The translations under genes and the position numbers were made by a program. A model generated the notes under the pieces. It saw only the letters and a program-made list of their open reading frames with translations, ran no database searches and was not told the origin of the DNA. From Miniimonas arenae (GTDB taxonomy: Bacteria > Actinomycetota > Actinomycetes > Actinomycetales > Beutenbergiaceae), in NCBI RefSeq assembly GCF_006351005.1, contig NZ_VENP01000008.1:18734-82733 (forward strand): 64,000 nt of DNA, in the 5' to 3' direction. Positions 26,517 through 33,736 of the stretch are shown piece after piece (positions within the stretch are counted from its first letter, which is position 1; each line of letters starts with the position of its first letter).

Positions 26517-26520
26517 GCCC

Positions 26521-27390
26521 CTATTCTCCCCGGGCCGCGTCCGTGCCCAGGTCCACGACGCTCCCGTTCACCTCGGACGCGGACACGGCCCACAGCTGCA
26601 CGACGGCGCGGGCCAGCTCCTCCTCCAGGCCCGCCAGGGCGCGCACGCGGAAGATGACGGCCGCGCCGCGGGGCGGCGCGGACTGCGCCGGTGCGCCGCC
26701 CGACGGTGCGCCGCCCGACGGTGCGCCGCCCGACGGTGCGCCGCCCGACGGTGCGTCGCCCGACGGTGCGCCGCCCGACGGTGCGCCGCCCGACGGTGCG
26801 CCGCCGGTCGAGCCGGCGGACGGCGCGGGTCCGCCGGGGCCGGCGGGCACGTGCGCGAAGCCGTGCGTGAGCGAGGCGACCCACGACTCGGCAGCCGCCT
26901 TGAGCGCGGTGTACGCGGCGCTGCCCGCCGTGGGTCGCGCCACCGAGGTCGAGGAGACGAGGGCGACGCGACCCGCGGGCGAGGCGAGCAGGTCGGGCCA
27001 GAACGCCGTCGTGGTCAGGCGCAGCGCCGTGAACGCCGGCTCCAGCGCCCGGTAGACCTCCTCGGTCTGGCCGGCGACGCCCCCGCCGCCGCGCCAGCCG
27101 CCGACGAGCGGCAGCACGCCGTCCACCGGGCCGAGCACGGCGTGCACGCGCGGCACCAGGGCGTCGACCGCGGCGGTGTCGGTGAGGTCGCACGCGTAGG
27201 AGGCTGCGCCGTCGGGCGCGGGTGGTGCCGAGCGGGAGACGAGGGCGACCCGGGCGCCCGCGTCCAGGAGCGCGCGGGCGACCGCCCGGCCGGCCGTGCT
27301 GCCCGCTCCCGCGAGCAGCACGGTCCGGCCGGCGACGCCGGCAACGCCGGCGGCGGTGGTGCCGGCGGCGTCTTTGGCGTCGGTGGTCAC
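26521..27390 (-). CDS. SDR family oxidoreductase with a pentapeptide-repeat insertion
   Basis: A short-chain dehydrogenase/reductase (289 residues). The NAD(P) motif LLAGAGSTAGRAVA (about 25-38), serine in LVSSTSVA and the catalytic YTALK are present. An insertion at about 190-235 consists of eight GGAPS-type pentapeptides encoded by 15-bp tandem repeats; it falls after the active site and is probably a flexible loop. The GTG start at 27390 gives MTTDAKD. It is 40 bases after the DUF6421 gene in the same operon. Substrate unknown. Confidence 0.85.
   Translation of the reverse strand: MTTDAKDAAGTTAAGVAGVAGRTVLLAGAGSTAGRAVARALLDAGARVALVSRSAPPAPDGAASYACDLTDTAAVDALVPRVHAVLGPVDGVLPLVGGWRGGGGVAGQTEEVYRALEPAFTALRLTTTAFWPDLLASPAGRVALVSSTSVARPTAGSAAYTALKAAAESWVASLTHGFAHVPAGPGGPAPSAGSTGGAPSGGAPSGGAPSGDAPSGGAPSGGAPSGGAPSGGAPAQSAPPRGAAVIFRVRALAGLEEELARAVVQLWAVSASEVNGSVVDLGTDAARGE
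26701..26805 (-). repeat. Seven 15-bp tandem units inside the SDR gene
   Basis: Units of CGACGGTGCGCCGCC start every 15 bases from 26701 to 26791; the fourth has one substitution, and a partial unit precedes them. Because 15 is a multiple of three the frame is kept, and copy number could vary without breaking the gene. Confidence 0.9.
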
Positions 27391-27430
27391 AGTCTGGTCA
27401 TGGTCGCGTCACGGCCGGCCCACGCGCCGC

Positions 27431-28966
27431 TCACCCGTCCGTCCCGGTGATCCCGACGCACGCGTCGATGACCGGCCGCAGCTTGCGCCCGAGCGCCTCG
27501 TGGAACATCGAGAGGGGGAACTCGTCGTCGAGCACGGCGTCGGTGTATCCCTTCGGCGGGCCCGCGAGCACCTCGCGCGGCAGGCCGGCGGCCCACACCG
27601 AGGCCGGGTGCGGCGCGAGCACGCCGCGGACCAGGTCGTACGCGGCGAGCCAGTGCACGACCTTCGGGCGGTCGATCGAGGTCCAGTAGAGCTCCTCGAT
27701 CGCGTCGCCCAGGGCGATGACGGCGTCGCGCGCGTCCTGCCAGTCGATCCGCAGCGTGACGTCGGTCCACTCCACGACGTGCCGCTGGTGCAGCCACGCG
27801 AACAGCAGCTGGCCGCCGAGGCCGTCGTAGTTGCGCACCCGCGAGCCGGTGAGCGCGAAGCGGAAGATCCGGTCGAGTACCACCGCGTACTGCACACCGC
27901 GCGCGTGCCGCCCGGCGCACAGCTCGACCTCGGTGAGGTCCTCACCCGCCACCAACCGGGCCTGCACCCGCTCCTCGATCGCGACGGCCTCGCGGAACGC
28001 GGTGAGGTCACAGCGCAGCTCCTCGAGGGAGTAGAGGAAGTACGGCATGCGCTGCTTGATCATGAACGGGTCGAACGGCAGGTCGCCGCGCATGTGCGTG
28101 CGGTCGTGGATGAGGTCCCACATCACGAAGACGTGCTCGGCCTCGTGCTGGTCCGCCAGGAGGATCGCGAGGTCGTCCGGCACGTCGAGCCGGGTGATCT
28201 CCGCCGCGGCCGTGACCACGCGGCGGAACCGCGCCGCCTCGCGGTCCTGGAAGATCGCGCCCCACGTGAACTGCGGGATCTCGCGCATCGCGACGGTCTC
28301 CGGGAAGAGCACCGCCGAGTTCGTGGCGTACCCCGCGGTGAAGTCGACCAGGCGCAGCGAGACGAACAGCGCGTTGTCGTAGTGGCTCGCCTCGAGCTCC
28401 GCCACGGACTCGGGCCAGATGCCCTCGACGATCAGCGCCTCCAGGTGCCGGTCGGGCGAGCCGTTCTGGGTCACCATCGGGAACACGACGAGGTGGCGCA
28501 GACCGTCCACCCGGAGCGGGGCGGGGGCGAACGCGACGAGGGAGTCGAGGAAGTCCGGCACCCCCAGGCCCTCGGCCGACCACCGCCGCAGGTCCGCCGG
28601 CAGCGCGGCGAGATACTCGCCGTCGTGCGGGAAGCGCGGGGCGAGACGCTCGACGGCGAGCGCCACCGTCTCGACGAGGGCGGCGGCGCGCGCGTGGTCG
28701 GCGGGGGCGGGCACCGAGCCGTCCTTGTCCTGCAGCTCCTGCAGCGCACCGGCCGCGGCCTTGAGCTCGAGCCAGGCTGGGTCGTGCTCGACGTCGCGGG
28801 CGAGCGCGAGCAGGTCGCGCACCTCCGGCTCGGGACCGGGGGTGGTGCCCCGCACGGCGGTGAGGCGGTCCTCGAGGACCTCGGGCTCACCGATGACGGA
28901 CGTGACGTTCACCTCGAGGGCTGCGTACTGGGCTGCGCCGGGACGTGGGTCGGGCGTCTGCGACAT
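27431..28966 (-). CDS. DUF6421 family protein with HExxH motif
   Basis: A 511-residue cytosolic protein that I recognise as DUF6421; no function is established to my knowledge. In the conserved middle it has HEAEH (274-278), then HDRTH, and 37 residues later EELRCDL (315-321). HExxH followed by a Glu-rich helix is the arrangement of zinc-dependent gluzincin peptidases, so a metallohydrolase activity is possible; this is inference. The ATG at 28966 follows TCGGAGGTGCCCC. It is the first gene of an operon with an SDR and a threonine aldolase-like enzyme, a trio I believe recurs in actinobacteria. Confidence 0.8.
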   Translation of the reverse strand: MSQTPDPRPGAAQYAALEVNVTSVIGEPEVLEDRLTAVRGTTPGPEPEVRDLLALARDVEHDPAWLELKAAAGALQELQDKDGSVPAPADHARAAALVETVALAVERLAPRFPHDGEYLAALPADLRRWSAEGLGVPDFLDSLVAFAPAPLRVDGLRHLVVFPMVTQNGSPDRHLEALIVEGIWPESVAELEASHYDNALFVSLRLVDFTAGYATNSAVLFPETVAMREIPQFTWGAIFQDREAARFRRVVTAAAEITRLDVPDDLAILLADQHEAEHVFVMWDLIHDRTHMRGDLPFDPFMIKQRMPYFLYSLEELRCDLTAFREAVAIEERVQARLVAGEDLTEVELCAGRHARGVQYAVVLDRIFRFALTGSRVRNYDGLGGQLLFAWLHQRHVVEWTDVTLRIDWQDARDAVIALGDAIEELYWTSIDRPKVVHWLAAYDLVRGVLAPHPASVWAAGLPREVLAGPPKGYTDAVLDDEFPLSMFHEALGRKLRPVIDACVGITGTDG

Positions 28967-29018
28967 GGGGCACCTCCGATCCGAAGACGTGCACCGCGGG
29001 CTGCGGTGCGGAACCGTC

Positions 29019-29053
29019 AGCGTAGCGAGGGCGTCCAGCATGTGGACACATGC
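29019..29053. promoter_or_regulatory. Divergent promoter region with operator-like palindrome
   Basis: GCATGTG-GA-CACATGC (29038-29053) is a palindrome with 7-bp arms. For the minus-strand DUF6421 gene, a -10-like TACGCT lies at 29024-29019, so the palindrome would cover the -35 region. It sits in the 271-base gap between the DUF6421 operon and a plus-strand hydrolase gene. Confidence 0.4.
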
Positions 29054-29109
29054 CGGAAACATGGCGATCTCTCCACCGGGTCTCCTCGTTCGGGCGTCAC
29101 CCGCCCGGC

Positions 29110-29143
29110 GTCCTCCCAGGAAGCCCGCGTACCGTGGGAGGAC
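29110..29143 (+). other. 9-bp hairpin in the upstream region of the hydrolase gene
   Basis: GTCCTCCCA (29110-29118) and TGGGAGGAC (29135-29143) are perfect reverse complements around a 16-base loop. It could be an operator or a leader hairpin about 95 bases before the start codon. Confidence 0.35.
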
Positions 29144-29237
29144 CCGACCGCGCCGATCGGGTCCCCGGCCGACCGGGACGACCCGGTCACGGCCGGTCGT
29201 CCGTGACAGCCGGTCGTCCGCCACAGCGAGGAGCACC

Positions 29238-29975
29238 ATGCCCGCACCCGTCGTGCTCGTGCACGGCACGCGTTCGTCGTCCCTGGTCTGGGCCGCGCAG
29301 GAACGCGCGCTGCGCCGTCGGGGGATCGAGAGCATCGCCGTCGACCTGCCCGGTCACGGCGCGCGGCGGGACGAGCGCTTCACGCTGGCGGGTGCGATCG
29401 ACGCCCTCGACGAGGCCGTGGCGCGGTGCGCCGAGCCGCCGCTCCTGGTCGGCCTCTCGCTCGGCGGGTACACCGCGCTGCACTACGCGGGCACGCACGC
29501 CGACCGGATCGCCGGCGTCATGGCGGTCGCGTGCTCCACGCCGCCGAACCGCCCGTTCGTCCCCGCCTTCCGGATGGCCGCGCACCACGTCACGCGGGCG
29601 TTCGGGCTCGGCGGCGGGACGTGGCACGTCGTCACCGACGTGCTGCGCGAGGTCATGGCGTGCGACCCGCTCGGCGTGCTGCGCACCACCGCGCTGCCGG
29701 TGTGGCTCGTGAGCGGGAGCCGTGACCCGATGCGCGTCGGCGCGCCGCTCTACCGGTGGGCCAACCCCCGCGCCCGGTGGATCGTGATCCCCCGCGCGGG
29801 GCACGACGCCAACCTGCACCAGCCCGAGGCCTTCAACTCCCGGCTGCTGCGCGCGGTGGGCGAGCTGGCCGCGGCCGCCCGCGCCGCCGTGCCGCCGCTG
29901 CCGTCCCTGCCGTCCCTGCCAGCGATGCCGGCGCTGCCGACGTTCGGGTCGGTCGGCGCGGGCGCGGCTGCCTGA
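29238..29975 (+). CDS. Alpha/beta hydrolase
   Basis: A 245-residue alpha/beta hydrolase without a signal peptide. The triad is visible as Ser74 in GLSLGG, Asp163 in GSRDPM and His189 in RAGHDAN; the oxyanion motif LVHGTR is at 7-12. The C-terminal 30 residues are a Pro/Leu/Ala repeat (LPSLPSLPAMPALP). The ATG follows GCGAGGAGCACC. Substrate unknown. Confidence 0.85.
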   Translation: MPAPVVLVHGTRSSSLVWAAQERALRRRGIESIAVDLPGHGARRDERFTLAGAIDALDEAVARCAEPPLLVGLSLGGYTALHYAGTHADRIAGVMAVACSTPPNRPFVPAFRMAAHHVTRAFGLGGGTWHVVTDVLREVMACDPLGVLRTTALPVWLVSGSRDPMRVGAPLYRWANPRARWIVIPRAGHDANLHQPEAFNSRLLRAVGELAAAARAAVPPLPSLPSLPAMPALPTFGSVGAGAAA

Positions 29976-30056
29976 CCCGTCCCGGCCGGTGACTGGTCCG
30001 TCGGCCGGTTGCTGCCGGCCGCTGCCTCGCCGTCCGCTCTCCCCATCGCTGCCCGA

Positions 30057-30078
30057 CCGGCTGTTCTCCGACAGCCGG
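30057..30078. terminator. Hairpin between convergent hydrolase and iminopeptidase genes
   Basis: CCGGCTGT and ACAGCCGG form an 8-bp stem around TCTCCG, suited to terminate both convergent transcripts. Confidence 0.55.
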
Positions 30079-30122
30079 CGGAGCGGCCGTCGACCCAGCC
30101 GTCGTCGGGCCGGGGTAGCGGA

Positions 30123-31082
30123 TCAGCCGGCGAACCGGTCCGTCGCGGTGACGAGCGCGTCGAGGATGCCGGGCTCGTCGAAGGCGTGCCCGGCGTCGGG
30201 GACCATGACGAGCTCGGCCCGCGGCCACGCCCGGTGCAGGTCCCACGCCGTCATCGCGGGCGTGCACAGGTCGTAGCGCCCCTGCACGATGACGCCCGGG
30301 ACGTCCCGCAGCGCGCCCGCACCGGCGATGAGCTGCCCCTCCTCGAGCCAGCCCGCGTGCACGAAGAAGTGGTTCTCGATGCGGGCGAACGCGAGCGCGT
30401 GCGCCGGGTCCCGCATGGCGGCCACGAGCGCGGGACGTGGCAGCAGGGTCAGGGTCGAGGCCTCCCACGTGGTCCAGGCGAGCGCGGCCGGACCGTGCAC
30501 CGCCGGGTCCGGGTCCGTGAGCAGGCGGTGGTAGGCCTGGATCAGGCTGCCGCGCCGCTGCTCGGCGGGGATCGGCGCGAGGAAGTCCTCCCACAGGTCG
30601 GGGACGAGCGCCGCGGCGCCACCCTCGTAGAACCACTCCAGCTCCGCCCGCCGCAGCGTGAAGATCCCGCGCAGCACGAGCTCGGTGACCCGCTCGGGGT
30701 GCGTCTGCGCGTACGCGAGAGCGAGCGTCGAACCCCACGAGCCGCCGAAGACCAGCCACCGCTCGACGCCCAGGTGCTCGCGCAGCCGCTCGAGATCCGC
30801 GACCAGCGTCCACGTCGTGTTCGTCGCGAGGTCGGCGTCGGGCTCGCTCGCGTGCGGCGTGGAGCGTCCGCACATTCGCTGGTCCAGCAGGACGATCCGG
30901 TACCGGGCGGGGTCGAACAGGCGCCGGTGCGCCGGTGTGCTGCCGCCGCCGGGGCCGCCGTGCAGGAACACGACGGGCTTGCCGTCCGGGCTCCCGCTGG
31001 TCTCCCACGCGATCTCGTGCCCGTCGCCGACGTCGAGCATCCCGCTCGCGTACGGCTCGATCGGCGGGTAGAACGTGCGCAT
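30123..31082 (-). CDS. pip: Proline iminopeptidase (S33)
   Basis: A cytosolic S33 aminopeptidase (319 residues) that releases N-terminal proline. Signatures: HGGPGGG at 41-47 (oxyanion), DQRMCGRS, nucleophile Ser115 in GGSWGS, Asp272 in GRYDLC and His300 in DAGHAF. The whole length fits the family (about 310-320). A -10 element TAGCCT lies six bases before the ATG, with no ribosome binding site, so the transcript is probably leaderless and starts next to the repeat cassette. Confidence 0.93.
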   Translation of the reverse strand: MRTFYPPIEPYASGMLDVGDGHEIAWETSGSPDGKPVVFLHGGPGGGSTPAHRRLFDPARYRIVLLDQRMCGRSTPHASEPDADLATNTTWTLVADLERLREHLGVERWLVFGGSWGSTLALAYAQTHPERVTELVLRGIFTLRRAELEWFYEGGAAALVPDLWEDFLAPIPAEQRRGSLIQAYHRLLTDPDPAVHGPAALAWTTWEASTLTLLPRPALVAAMRDPAHALAFARIENHFFVHAGWLEEGQLIAGAGALRDVPGVIVQGRYDLCTPAMTAWDLHRAWPRAELVMVPDAGHAFDEPGILDALVTATDRFAG

Positions 31083-31088
31083 CCGACG

Positions 31089-31094
31089 AGGCTA
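31089..31094 (-). promoter_or_regulatory. -10 element of leaderless pip
   Basis: TAGCCT on the minus strand, six bases before the pip ATG (31082). Confidence 0.55.
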
Positions 31095-31173
31095 CGCGCG
31101 TGTGTGCCTGCGCTCGCCGTCGCGCCGGGGTAGGGCGCGCCGTCGTGCAGGGGTGCGGCTCGCCGTCGTGCGC

Positions 31174-31224
31174 CCAGAACGGCCCACTGCGGCGAGAACG
31201 GTCCTCGGTGGGCCGTTCTCGTCG
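31174..31224. repeat. Repeat element A, copy 1 (two alternative stems)
   Basis: AGAACGGCCCAC (31176-31187) pairs with GTGGGCCGTTCT (31208-31219), 12 bp perfect. Alternatively the inner arm 31190-31201 pairs with 31213-31224 (12 bp, one G-U). The two stems share bases 31213-31219 and cannot form together. Confidence 0.8.
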
Positions 31225-31358
31225 CTAGGGGCCGTTCTGGCGGTCGGTCTCGTAGGGGCGCCGGGCCGTTCTGGTCGTTGTGGGCCGTTCTGGTGGCGGG
31301 GGTCGTTGGGTCGGAGGGCTGGTTCTCGCTGCGGGCCCTGCCCGGATGCCTCGCGCGC

Positions 31359-31409
31359 CCAGAACGGCCCACTGCGGCGAGAACGGTCCTCGGTGGGCCG
31401 TTCTCGTCG
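31359..31409. repeat. Repeat element A, copy 2
   Basis: Same as copy 1 in all stem bases: AGAACGGCCCAC at 31361-31372 and GTGGGCCGTTCT at 31393-31404, again with the competing inner arm. Confidence 0.8.
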
Positions 31410-31414
31410 CTAAG

Positions 31415-31565
31415 GGCCGTTCTGGCGGTCGGTTTCGTAAGGACGCCGGGCCGTTCTGGTCGCTGTGGGCCGTTCTGGCGGTCGGTCTCGTAGGGGCGCC
31501 GGGCCGTTCTGGTCGTTGTGGGCCGTTCTGGCGGTCGGTTTCGTAAGGGCGCCCGGCCGTTCTGG
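31415..31565. repeat. 53-bp tandem repeat block B
   Basis: The 11-mer GGCCGTTCTGG occurs at 31415, 31449, 31468, 31502, 31521 and 31555, alternately 34 and 19 bases apart, giving a 53-base unit. A shorter block at 31230, 31264 and 31283 has the same spacing. Each 11-mer is the exact reverse complement of CCAGAACGGCC that begins every A element. Confidence 0.9.
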
Positions 31566-31651
31566 TCGCTGTGGGCCGTCCCGAGCGTGGGGCGGTGGGG
31601 GCGGAGAGTTGGTTCTCGCTGCGGGCCTGGCGGCCCGGGCGCTTCGCGCGC

Positions 31652-31702
31652 CCAGAACGGCCCACCGCGGCGAGAACGGTCCTCGGCGGGCCGTTCTCGT
31701 CG
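31652..31702. repeat. Repeat element A, copy 3
   Basis: As copies 1 and 2, but with a T-to-C change in the outer stem (GCGGGCCGTTCT at 31686-31697), leaving one mismatch; the inner alternative stem is intact. Confidence 0.8.
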
Positions 31703-31796
31703 CCTCGGGCCGTTCTGGGCGTGGGGCGGTGCGTGCGGGGGCGGTTCTGATGGTGCCGCTCGCCGTCGCGGGCGTGGTGCGCCTCGCCGTCGTGCC

Positions 31797-32717
31797 TCAG
31801 CCCGCGAGGACCTCGAGCAGGCGGTCGGCGAACGCGGTCGGCGGGCCGGCCGCGCCCATCTGCGGGCCCATGAAGCCGCCGTGGTCGCCGGGGAACGGCG
31901 CGGCCGCGACGCCGAGCTCGGACGCCAGCGCCTCCGCGGCGCGGTGCGCGAGCTGGCCCGTCGACTCGACACCCGCGGCCGGCACGATCCGCGTACCGAC
32001 GGCGCGCAGCGCCTCGAGATCCGGCACGAAGGCGGTGCACGTGCGCAGGTTCTGGGCGAGGAGGGCGTCGTCGCGCGAGCCGTCGTCCTCGGCGGGCATG
32101 CCGAACGCGGCCGGCGGCGGGAACGCCTGCGCGCTGAACGCAGGGGTGAGCTCGCCCGTGTGCCCGACGAGCAGGATGAACCGCACCATTCCCGCACCGG
32201 CGCCCTCGCGGGCGTAGGTCGCGACGATGTGCTCGACGGCGGCGCTCGCGGCCTCGCGGTCGGGCAGCAGGGCGAGCAGCGGGGGCTCGTGCGCGACGAG
32301 CGTGGCGACGAGGTCTGGGTGCTGCTGCACGAGAGCGAGCGCGTTGACCGCGCCGCCGGAGGACGCGAAGACGTCGACCGCGTGGTGACCATCTGAGCCG
32401 TCGGCGGGCTCGCCGTCGGCCGACCGCGTCGCGGCGAGCACCTCCTCGACGAGCGCGCCGAGATCCGCGGCGTGATCGCGGGGGGTGAGCTCGCCGGCGC
32501 CGTCGGAGCGCATGCTGCGCTCGACGCCGCGCGGGTCGTAGGTGACGACGAGCCGGTCGCCGCGCGCGACGAGCAGCTCCACCAGGTCCGTGAACCCGCT
32601 CGCGCCCATCGGCGAGCCGATCACGAGGAGGGGACGGGCCGACCACGGGGCCGTCGGGTCCCCGTGCAGGTCGAAGGCGATGGTGGCGCCCTCGCGGGCC
32701 AGGTGCTTCTCGGTCAT
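31797..32717 (-). CDS. Alpha/beta fold hydrolase
   Basis: A 306-residue alpha/beta hydrolase. A nucleophile serine lies in VDVFASSGGAV (about 115-125), with YDPRG after strand 4 and FPGDHGGFMGP near the C-terminus supplying the histidine. No signal peptide. The start is uncertain: ATG 32717 gives MTEKHLAREG, but ATG 32750 is in frame and neither has a clear ribosome binding site. Its 3' end lies directly beside the repeat cassette. Substrate unknown. Confidence 0.8.
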   Translation of the reverse strand: MTEKHLAREGATIAFDLHGDPTAPWSARPLLVIGSPMGASGFTDLVELLVARGDRLVVTYDPRGVERSMRSDGAGELTPRDHAADLGALVEEVLAATRSADGEPADGSDGHHAVDVFASSGGAVNALALVQQHPDLVATLVAHEPPLLALLPDREAASAAVEHIVATYAREGAGAGMVRFILLVGHTGELTPAFSAQAFPPPAAFGMPAEDDGSRDDALLAQNLRTCTAFVPDLEALRAVGTRIVPAAGVESTGQLAHRAAEALASELGVAAAPFPGDHGGFMGPQMGAAGPPTAFADRLLEVLAG

Positions 32718-32913
32718 GCGGGGTAGACCGGTGAACGCGGCACCGCTCATCGGTTGGTGCGCCGCCGGCGGCCGAACGCGCCGTCCGGCGCGTCCCGGCG
32801 CACCTGCCCGACGGATCGGGCGCACCGCCCTGGTGCCCGGGACGCCGCCCGGCCGAGCGTGTCCCCGTCGCCGCCGCAGGGGCGGGGACGTACTTCATCC
32901 GAGGGGACACGTC

Positions 32914-33591
32914 ATGACCACTGCGCTGTCGCAGCAGAACACCGCCCGACCTGAGCTCGCCCGACCCTCCCGCGCCTGGGCGTGGACCGGGGTGGCGGCG
33001 GGCGTCCTGGGCATCGCCACGATCCAGGCCTCGATGGCCACGTCGGTGGACTGGGAGGCGACCGCCGGCGACGCCGAGGCGATGCTCGCCGACGCCGCGA
33101 GCAAGCAGGGGGCGTTCTTCGTCTTCCACACGTTCGCGGTGCTCACGTTGCTCGTGATCCCCGTGTTCGCGGCGGGGCTCAAGCGCCGCCTCGACCAGCA
33201 GGCGCCCGCGGGGGCGCTGCACGGCGCCGTCGCGGCGACCGGACTCGTGCTCACGGCCGCCGCCCTCCTGCTCGGGAGCGGGCTGGACACCCAGTTCGCG
33301 TTCGGGCTCGCCGAGCCCGAGCTGTACGTCCCCGAGTCCGCAGCGTTCTACACCGACTGGACCGCGACGATCCCGTGGCTGTGGGTCGGCGCGGGACTCT
33401 CCGCGATCGCGCTCGCCCTCGCCTCGCTCCGGCACGGCGCGGCGCCGCGCTGGCTGGGCGTGACCTCGCTCGTGCTGGGCGTGATCACGGTCGTCGCCGG
33501 GGCGTCGCCGCTGCAGTACATGGCCGGGTTCACCGGCCCGGTCTGGCTGCTCGTGGCGTCTCTCGGCTTCGCGCTCGGGGACCGGCGCTGA
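32914..33591 (+). CDS. Six-helix integral membrane protein of unknown function
   Basis: A 225-residue protein with six predicted transmembrane helices (about 23-43, 64-87, 98-121, 148-172, 178-200, 205-223) and a short cytoplasmic N-terminus. No catalytic motif is recognised. The ATG at 32914 follows CGAGGGGACACGTC. It precedes a two-component system, from which a hairpin separates it. Confidence 0.8.
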   Translation: MTTALSQQNTARPELARPSRAWAWTGVAAGVLGIATIQASMATSVDWEATAGDAEAMLADAASKQGAFFVFHTFAVLTLLVIPVFAAGLKRRLDQQAPAGALHGAVAATGLVLTAAALLLGSGLDTQFAFGLAEPELYVPESAAFYTDWTATIPWLWVGAGLSAIALALASLRHGAAPRWLGVTSLVLGVITVVAGASPLQYMAGFTGPVWLLVASLGFALGDRR

Positions 33592-33645
33592 GGCCAGGTC
33601 CGGCGGGGCGGGCGAGGGCCGGGGACCCGTGGGGGGCGTCCCAGG

Positions 33646-33662
33646 CCGGCGCTGCGCGCCGG
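33646..33662 (+). terminator. Terminator-like hairpin after the membrane protein gene
   Basis: CCGGCGC and GCGCCGG form a 7-bp stem around TGC, 55 bases after the stop and before the histidine kinase gene. Confidence 0.5.
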
Positions 33663-33736
33663 TCGGACGAGCCACCCGGCGACGGCGGGGTGCGGCGGTG
33701 TCCCGCCGCGCCCCGCTCGGCTCTACGGTGCACCTC

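Larger units (their letters stand above)
31112..31795. repeat. Intergenic repeat cassette with competing hairpins
   Basis: The 714-base gap between pip and an alpha/beta hydrolase gene holds an ordered noncoding array. Order: element A (31174, 31359, 31652), a 53-bp tandem block B after each A (31230-31293, 31415-31565, remnant 31708-31718), and spacer C with GGTTCTCGCTGCGGGCC before the second and third A. The array is bracketed by same-orientation copies of GCTCGCCGTCGTGC-type motifs (31112, 31137, 31158 on the left; 31758, 31781 on the right). The 53-base period is not a multiple of three and every frame is used equally, so protein coding is not supported. There are no unique spacers as in CRISPR and no transposase. 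Confidence 0.85.

Noticed and set aside
31174..31718. CRISPR array
   Set aside because: The repeats are contiguous or separated by equally repeated sequence, there are no unique spacers, and no cas gene is present.
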